Of a stretch of 5,794 nt of DNA, positions 1 through 3,369 are shown piece after piece (the first letter of the stretch is position 1; every line of letters starts with the position of its first letter). Location of the stretch: the NCBI GenBank assembly GCA_964446285.1, contig CAYUNT010000249.1, positions 1 through 5,794 of the forward strand, written 5' to 3'. Below the pieces are notes generated by a model. It was not told the DNA's origin. It searched no databases and worked only from the letters and a program-made list of their open reading frames with translations. The stretch is from CAYUNT01 sp964446285 (GTDB lineage: Bacteria; Sumerlaeota; Sumerlaeia; SLMS01; CAYUNT01). The translations under genes and the position numbers were made by a program.

Positions 1-32
1 ATATATCGGCGCATTCAAAGCAAGCGGAAAAA

Positions 33-108
33 TGGTGAGCGTGGCGGGAATCGACCCCACGACCAACGGATTAAAAGTCCGCTGCTCTACCAGCTGAGCT
101 ACACGCCC
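33..108 (-). tRNA. tRNA-Lys (anticodon UUU), CCA encoded
   Basis: Read on the minus strand, this is a complete 76-nt cloverleaf. The acceptor stem GGGCGTG (102-108) pairs with CACGCTC (37-43), with one G-U pair, followed by discriminator A at 36 and an encoded CCA at 33-35. The D-arm contains the usual AGCTCAGCTGGTAGAGC. The anticodon loop CTTTTAA (71-77) places the anticodon TTT at 73-75, which reads lysine AAA/AAG codons. The T-arm contains GGTCGATTCC. A run of five T follows the CCA directly (28-32 on the minus strand), so transcription may end right after the mature 3' end, although there is no separate terminator hairpin in the 32 bases available. A promoter on the same strand lies about 100 bp upstream. 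Identity is very secure because all invariant arms are visible. Confidence 0.97.
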
Positions 109-127
109 ATCCCTCTTTCTGCTTCTT

Positions 128-150
128 GCCGCCCTATCCGGAGGGGCGGC
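128..150 (-). other. hairpin in the tRNA-Lys leader
   Basis: GCCGCCC (128-134) is the exact reverse complement of GGGCGGC (144-150), giving a 7-bp all-GC stem with a 9-nt loop. It lies between the predicted promoter and the tRNA 5' end, so it would fold in the precursor leader. It is not followed by a T run on the minus strand (an A-rich purine stretch follows), so it does not look like an intrinsic terminator. It could be a processing or structural element, or a relic. Function is unknown. Confidence 0.5.
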
Positions 151-169
151 GGCTTGCCGGGAATTTCAG

Positions 170-196
170 GGCCGCGAATCCGTTGGCCCCGAATCC
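170..196. repeat. tandem imperfect 12-mer repeat in tRNA leader
   Basis: GGCCGCGAATCC (170-181) and GGCCCCGAATCC (185-196) differ at one base in twelve and lie with a 15-bp period. Both fall just downstream of the predicted tRNA promoter, near the expected transcription start and in the early leader. They could be a small duplication or a pair of binding sites; nothing else shows a function. Confidence 0.4.
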
Positions 197-208
197 CTTA
201 GCCATTTT

Positions 209-237
209 ATCCTAGTGATGAATCCCGAATGCGTCAA
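209..237 (-). promoter_or_regulatory. sigma70-type promoter for tRNA-Lys
   Basis: On the minus strand a -35 box TTGACG (232-237, five of six consensus bases) is followed by exactly 17 nt and then a -10 box TAGGAT (209-214, four of six, with the key TA...AT positions kept). An AT-rich AAAAT follows. Transcription would start near 201-203 and reach the tRNA-Lys 5' end after a leader of roughly 95 nt. The optimal spacer, correct orientation and lack of any other gene in between support the call. The long leader is somewhat unusual for a stable RNA gene. Confidence 0.6.
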
Positions 238-241
238 CCCT

Positions 242-251
242 GATTCTTTGG
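242..251. repeat. left 10-bp flanking direct repeat (putative target-site duplication)
   Basis: GATTCTTTGG abuts the left terminal inverted repeat of the small element at 252-352 and recurs identically at 353-362. The match extends one base (C) on the right side of each copy, so the exact boundary between duplication and element is uncertain by one base. Confidence 0.65.
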
Positions 252-352
252 CAGGAACTGTTCAAGTGCAGGAAAATTCTTGGGCGAGACGCCCAAGCCA
301 CCGGAATCACGGGCAAAATACCCATGTCACCAGTAACTTTGAACAATTCCTG
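252..352. mobile_element. 101-bp MITE/REPIN-like element with two internal hairpins
   Basis: The ends are inverted repeats: CAGGAACTGTTCAA (252-265) against the reverse complement of TTGAACAATTCCTG (339-352), with 13 of 14 bases matching. The element is flanked by perfect 10-bp direct repeats. Inside are two hairpins separated by 10 bp. One is a perfect 8-bp stem CTTGGGCG/CGCCCAAG with a 3-nt loop (279-297). The other is CATGGG/CCCGTG read on the minus strand (308-326), with one G-U pair. The minus-strand translation through it reads GILPVIPVAWASRPR, which resembles a peptide pattern I remember from dispersed repeats in PVC-type and related genomes. It has no coding capacity, so it would have to be moved in trans, by a transposase or a REP-associated tyrosine transposase (inference). 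An alternative is a REP-type repeat whose flanking duplication is coincidental. Confidence 0.65.
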
Positions 353-362
353 GATTCTTTGG
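353..362. repeat. right 10-bp flanking direct repeat (putative target-site duplication)
   Basis: GATTCTTTGG is identical to 242-251 and begins at the base after the right terminal inverted repeat. Exact abutment on both sides is what a transposition duplication would leave. Confidence 0.65.
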
Positions 363-861
363 CGCCGAAGCGCAATGCAGGAAATCCTAAAAGCAACATT
401 CCGCACGCCTTTCGCCCCCGCCAGCCCAGTGTCGGCGGAGTGGGGATTGGGCGGCTGGCAATTGCCTGCTGCCTTGGCGATGCTTGAAGCAAAACGCGCG
501 CAGGTCCTGCCAGTTATCGTTCGGCGAGGCGGTTTCGAACAATCTGCGTTGGGAAACCTTCCAGTTTTGCCCTGCGGAGGCAAATCGGCCAAATCTCGCC
601 GCGGCAAAAACAAAGCCTGTGTCCGGAAGTGGAAGAGGCGATTCGTTCCGCGGCCGAGAAGATATTGAAAGCGAAGGGCCGCATGAAATCATAGCCTTGT
701 CAGGAACGCCTGCTCACGCCCGAACCGGTTCGCATGGGCCGCTTGGACGGCCATAGGCTCTGCCGCACATTCTTTCAAAAACTTTGTCCTTACAGCGTTT
801 TTCGCGGTAAAACACGCAAGCAGGACAATCTCATCCGCATGTTCTTGATGTTCGCGCGGCG
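363..861. other. about 500 bp with no supported gene
   Basis: All six frames hold only short open stretches without a recognisable domain, a convincing ribosome binding site or consistent coding character. The most coding-like piece is the tail of a plus-strand frame ending in TAG at 692-694. It reads EVEEAIRSAAEKILKAKGRMKS, a plausible amphipathic helix, but the frame has no credible start. It may be the remnant of a decayed gene or chance. A perfect palindrome GGCAATTGCC sits at 457-466. Near 734-754 there is a weak hairpin (ATGG-bulge-CCG / CGGCCAT) with no T run. I see no clear terminator for the pseudopilin gene that ends at 862. Confidence 0.5.
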
Positions 862-1467
862 TCAGGGTCCCGAGCGAACGATATTGCCCCAGGAAATCGT
901 CCCGTTGGTGGCGTCGTAGGCCCATGTATAGGGACGGTCCACTTCTTCCTGCGCGGGATAGGAGGTATGCGCCCAGTGCATATCGGGGCCTTTGCTTTGG
1001 AGAACCCATTTGGCCAAACTGGTTTGTCCCGGGCCTGTCGTCACATTCCAGGGCCAGCCATGTGCCTCGTAATAAGCCTGGGTTCCATACCAGTATTGCT
1101 GCGAAGTGTTATAAATTGTGTAGGGATCATCCGGCTGGTTGCGCCCGCCGAATGGATCGAGGGGAAGGCTGGTAATGTAAGCGATGGGGGTGGTCAGGCC
1201 CTCGCCGTAGATATTGATCCAGGGTTGAGGCCCCGCTGGAATGGCCCATCCCGGCTGCTGATTCACGTGCGGATAGCGGTTGTTGTGATCCACTGAGTAG
1301 GCTTCGAGCGCGAGGCCGATCGAGCGCATGTCGGCGCGCGTGCGCGAGACCTTCGAGCGGGTCTGGGCTTCGAGGAAGTTGGGAATCGCGATCGCCGCCA
1401 AGATGGCGATGATAGCCACGACAATCAGGAGTTCGATCAATGTGAATGCTTTGATTTTGCCGCGCAT
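862..1467 (-). CDS. G-like pseudopilin, prepilin-type N-terminal methylation protein
   Basis: A 201-residue pilin-like protein of the type II secretion/type IV pilus superfamily. The N-terminus MRGKIKA-FTLIELLIVV is a class III prepilin signal. A prepilin peptidase would cut between A7 and F8, leaving N-methylatable Phe at +1 and the conserved Glu at +5 (E12); Ala rather than Gly precedes the cut. A hydrophobic helix follows to about residue 30, then an amphipathic helix rich in Arg and Ala. The remaining globular part is Trp/Tyr/Pro-rich and contains LPLDPFGG and a terminal YDATNGT...GNIVRSG. That tail is familiar from pseudopilins of planctomycete-like and related lineages (memory-based). 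I chose the start at 1467 rather than an in-frame ATG at 1521 because AAAGGA lies 8 nt upstream and the signal is then of normal length. No other secretion genes are adjacent. The precise assembly it serves is unknown. Confidence 0.92.
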   Translation of the reverse strand: MRGKIKAFTLIELLIVVAIIAILAAIAIPNFLEAQTRSKVSRTRADMRSIGLALEAYSVDHNNRYPHVNQQPGWAIPAGPQPWINIYGEGLTTPIAYITSLPLDPFGGRNQPDDPYTIYNTSQQYWYGTQAYYEAHGWPWNVTTGPGQTSLAKWVLQSKGPDMHWAHTSYPAQEEVDRPYTWAYDATNGTISWGNIVRSGP

Positions 1468-1475
1468 GGCAGTAA

Positions 1476-1481
1476 TCCTTT
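1476..1481 (-). promoter_or_regulatory. ribosome binding site of the pseudopilin, fixes its start
   Basis: AAAGGA on the minus strand lies 8 nt before the ATG at 1465-1467. It selects this start over the upstream in-frame ATG at 1519-1521, which would put 18 extra residues in front of the prepilin signal. Confidence 0.7.
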
Positions 1482-1638
1482 TATGGGATTGGGCCAATGG
1501 ACAGGGCGGTTGAAAACGCACACAGTCCCGCTATAGAGAAATGCTGGCTGTCAGACTGAAGAATAAACAATGGATGTCAAGGAAATGGAAATTGAAATGC
1601 CTGAGCCCAACATTCCCGGCCTGGATTGAGGTTTATGT

Positions 1639-1648
1639 TAAACGTTTA
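1639..1648. promoter_or_regulatory. perfect 10-bp palindrome, possible operator
   Basis: TAAACGTTTA is a perfect palindrome with a central CG, located about 170 bp upstream of the pseudopilin start. The core AAACGTTT matches the general form of LacI/PurR-family operators (established family knowledge), but no matching regulator is in the window and no clear promoter overlaps it. It is overlapped by a further inverted pair, GTTTA/TAAAC, at 1631-1643. Regulatory function is speculative. The rest of the spacer 1468-1763 shows no gene. Confidence 0.25.
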
Positions 1649-1763
1649 GGCAAGCAATCGAATTTTTCACGCGGCCCTCCAATTAAGCCTTCCTTCCCAA
1701 CAATTTTCCTTCTCAAGATTTCCCTCCGCCAGGCACTTTGCTTGCGGCGAAATCGTGGGGCGG

Positions 1764-1824
1764 AATAAAAACGCGCCGGGAGATTGGAGAGACGATTGGC
1801 ATCGTCCGAACTCTCCCGGCGCGT
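1764..1824 (-). terminator. strong intrinsic terminator with nested hairpin
   Basis: On the minus strand a perfect 13-bp stem, ACGCGCCGGGAGA with TCTCCCGGCGCGT (1771-1783 and 1812-1824), is followed at once by a T-rich run (TTTTTATT, 1764-1771). It lies about 50 nt downstream of the stop codon of the SPOR-TPR gene, in the right orientation to end the transcript of that gene and its upstream partner. The 28-nt loop holds its own hairpin, GACGAT-loop of 4-ATCGTC (1791-1806). On the plus strand no T run follows, so it works in one direction only. Confidence 0.88.
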
Positions 1825-1837
1825 GGGCAAGAGTTAA

Positions 1838-1864
1838 ACCCTCGCATCGATTTGCCGCGAGGGT
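1838..1864 (-). terminator. second hairpin just after the SPOR-TPR stop codon
   Basis: ACCCTCGC (1838-1845) and GCGAGGGT (1857-1864) form a perfect 8-bp stem with an 11-nt loop. On the minus strand it is followed by only a short T stretch (TTTAACT), so it would be a weak terminator or an mRNA 3'-end stabilising structure placed before the stronger terminator. Confidence 0.4.
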
Positions 1865-1877
1865 CTGGGCTGTTTTC

Positions 1878-3320
1878 CTATTTTGCCAGCAGGGCTTTAG
1901 CTTTGGCAGGCTGGCCGAGGCGCTCGTAGGCGCGCGCCCCGAGGCGTTTGGCAGCCTCATTGAGGTCCGCGCGCCCGAAGCGTTCCTGGGTATTGAATTG
2001 CGCCTCGACAATGCCTTCTGCCAGGTGCGCCGCCGCGGCGTGGTCGCCTATGTCCTCATTGGCCTTGGCAAACCAATAGAAGGCCAGAGGCGCTTCGGGA
2101 GTATCGGACAATTCTCCAGTAAAAGCATCCAGCCGTTCAAGCATGGCGGCGGGGGCTTTTTCATAGTTAAGCGTTTCCACCGCCATGAGCGCCGCTGTGG
2201 CGCGGATTTGTTTGTTCACGGCGGGATGCTCGGAAAGCACGCGGTCGCACAACGCGCGCGCGTCTGCGAACGTGGCCTTCTTGTTCCACGCCTTTTCCAG
2301 CACAATGCCCGCGCGCTGCATCAAGGCAAATGCGCGCACTTCCTCATCGCCCGCCGCGGCATCTTCGATGGCCTTATAGGCCGCTTCGGCTGTGTCGAGG
2401 TCTTTGCCGCGATGATAGAGCGCAGCGCAGCGCAGCATGGCATCGACCCGATTCTCGGTGCTCGCCGCGATTTCACCCTTGGCGATCCTGAGGAATTGCT
2501 TGAGGATTTCGCCGTCGGGTTCCTTCGCAAGGATCATCAGATAGCCGACCCGCAACGCCGCCTCGCCCGCCTCGGGCGCTCCCGCGTGATCGCGCGCGAC
2601 GGCATCGAACTGCGCCCGCGCCGCCTCGCGATCGCCCTTTTCCAAGAGCCAGTAGCCGCGCATCAATTTTGCCTTTGCCAGGTTCGGCGATTCGGGGAAA
2701 CGGCCTATGAATGCGTCGAACGCGGCAAGCGCATCATCGGCTTGTTTCTTTAGCCGAAATGCCATCGCTTTGCGGAACAACGCCTTTTCATTCGCCGAAG
2801 CATTGTCGAGCGCCTTGAGTTCGTCCGTGAGCGCAGGACGTTCGATTGACTTGCGTTTCGGCTGGAAGTCGATCCGAAGCCTCTCGAACGCCGCGCCTTT
2901 CGTTACCGAGGGAATGTCGCCAAAGATAGGCGCCGCGTCCTGGCCGCCGCCGCTGGCTTTTTGACGCGAGCCCCCCGCGCCTTCCCCGGCCTCTGCCCCC
3001 GCCGTTGCACCCGGTTCGGCAACCGCGAACGTTTCGGTGAAACCAAGGCCGACAAGGCGCGGCTTGTCGAAGTTGGCCTCCGCGTAGGAATCATAAACAC
3101 GCGTAAGAACCCGATGAACCTTGCCGTCATCCGACGCGCGGGCGATCGCGGGACCATAGCCCGCCTGATCCAATTGGGCTGCGATTTGAGCGGCCTTCGC
3201 GGCGTCGCTCGTTACAAACACCTGCAACCGCGTCGCTGCGGCCCATGCAGTGACGCCGGCTGTCAGAAAGAGGCCGACGGCGGCCATCAACATCATCCGA
3301 GAACGATCTATTTTCATCAT
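1878..3320 (-). CDS. exported SPOR-like domain plus TPR-repeat protein
   Basis: A 480-residue protein that I read as exported. Residues 1-28 form a signal peptide: basic start MMKIDRSR, hydrophobic core, then AWAA at the likely cleavage site. Residues 30-102 resemble a SPOR domain, the small fold that in known members binds denuded peptidoglycan. It has RLQVFVTSDAAKAAQIAAQL, then GKVHRVLTRVYDSYAEAN and a closing GLGFTETFAV. An Ala/Gly/Glu linker follows (about 103-132). From about 176 to the end are helical repeats of TPR or BamD/CpoB type, for example AFRLKKQADDALAAFDAFI, and at the C-terminus GARAYERLGQPAKAKALL. The start at 3320 has AAAGGA 9 nt upstream; a longer frame to 3512 lacks a signal peptide at its start and overlaps the upstream gene. 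The gene follows the large secreted protein gene by 49 nt, so co-transcription is likely. A role in envelope organisation is inference. Confidence 0.85.
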   Translation of the reverse strand: MMKIDRSRMMLMAAVGLFLTAGVTAWAAATRLQVFVTSDAAKAAQIAAQLDQAGYGPAIARASDDGKVHRVLTRVYDSYAEANFDKPRLVGLGFTETFAVAEPGATAGAEAGEGAGGSRQKASGGGQDAAPIFGDIPSVTKGAAFERLRIDFQPKRKSIERPALTDELKALDNASANEKALFRKAMAFRLKKQADDALAAFDAFIGRFPESPNLAKAKLMRGYWLLEKGDREAARAQFDAVARDHAGAPEAGEAALRVGYLMILAKEPDGEILKQFLRIAKGEIAASTENRVDAMLRCAALYHRGKDLDTAEAAYKAIEDAAAGDEEVRAFALMQRAGIVLEKAWNKKATFADARALCDRVLSEHPAVNKQIRATAALMAVETLNYEKAPAAMLERLDAFTGELSDTPEAPLAFYWFAKANEDIGDHAAAAHLAEGIVEAQFNTQERFGRADLNEAAKRLGARAYERLGQPAKAKALLAK

Positions 3321-3329
3321 GGCAAAGCA

Positions 3330-3335
3330 TCCTTT
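3330..3335 (-). promoter_or_regulatory. ribosome binding site of the SPOR-TPR gene, fixes its start
   Basis: AAAGGA on the minus strand lies 9 nt before the first of two consecutive ATG codons (3318-3320 and 3315-3317), favouring the first. The stretch AAAGGAT...TGCCATG is closely similar to that in front of the pseudopilin gene. No terminator-like hairpin is present in the 49-nt gap to the upstream gene. Confidence 0.65.
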
Positions 3336-3369
3336 CATGGAATGGAGTCCGATGTTCCGCTGGCGCGCC

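Noticed and set aside
212..613. Minus-strand frame containing MGILPVIPVAWASRPR as a protein gene
   Set aside because: This peptide is the translation of the mobile repeat at 252-352; the rest has no domain and the frame overlaps the tRNA promoter.
734..754. Hairpin as terminator of the pseudopilin gene
   Set aside because: The stem is short with a bulge, lies over 100 nt after the stop, and no T run follows on the minus strand.
1468..1521. Longer start for the pseudopilin at 1521
   Set aside because: It would place 18 residues before the prepilin signal, and AAAGGA points to the start at 1467.
1575..1580. TTGACA on the minus strand as a -35 for the pseudopilin
   Set aside because: No acceptable -10 box lies 16-18 nt downstream; the nearby TATAGC is too far away.
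1755..2753. 332-codon open frame on the plus strand
   Set aside because: It lies antisense inside the GC-rich SPOR-TPR gene, has no recognisable domain, and long antisense frames are expected at this composition.
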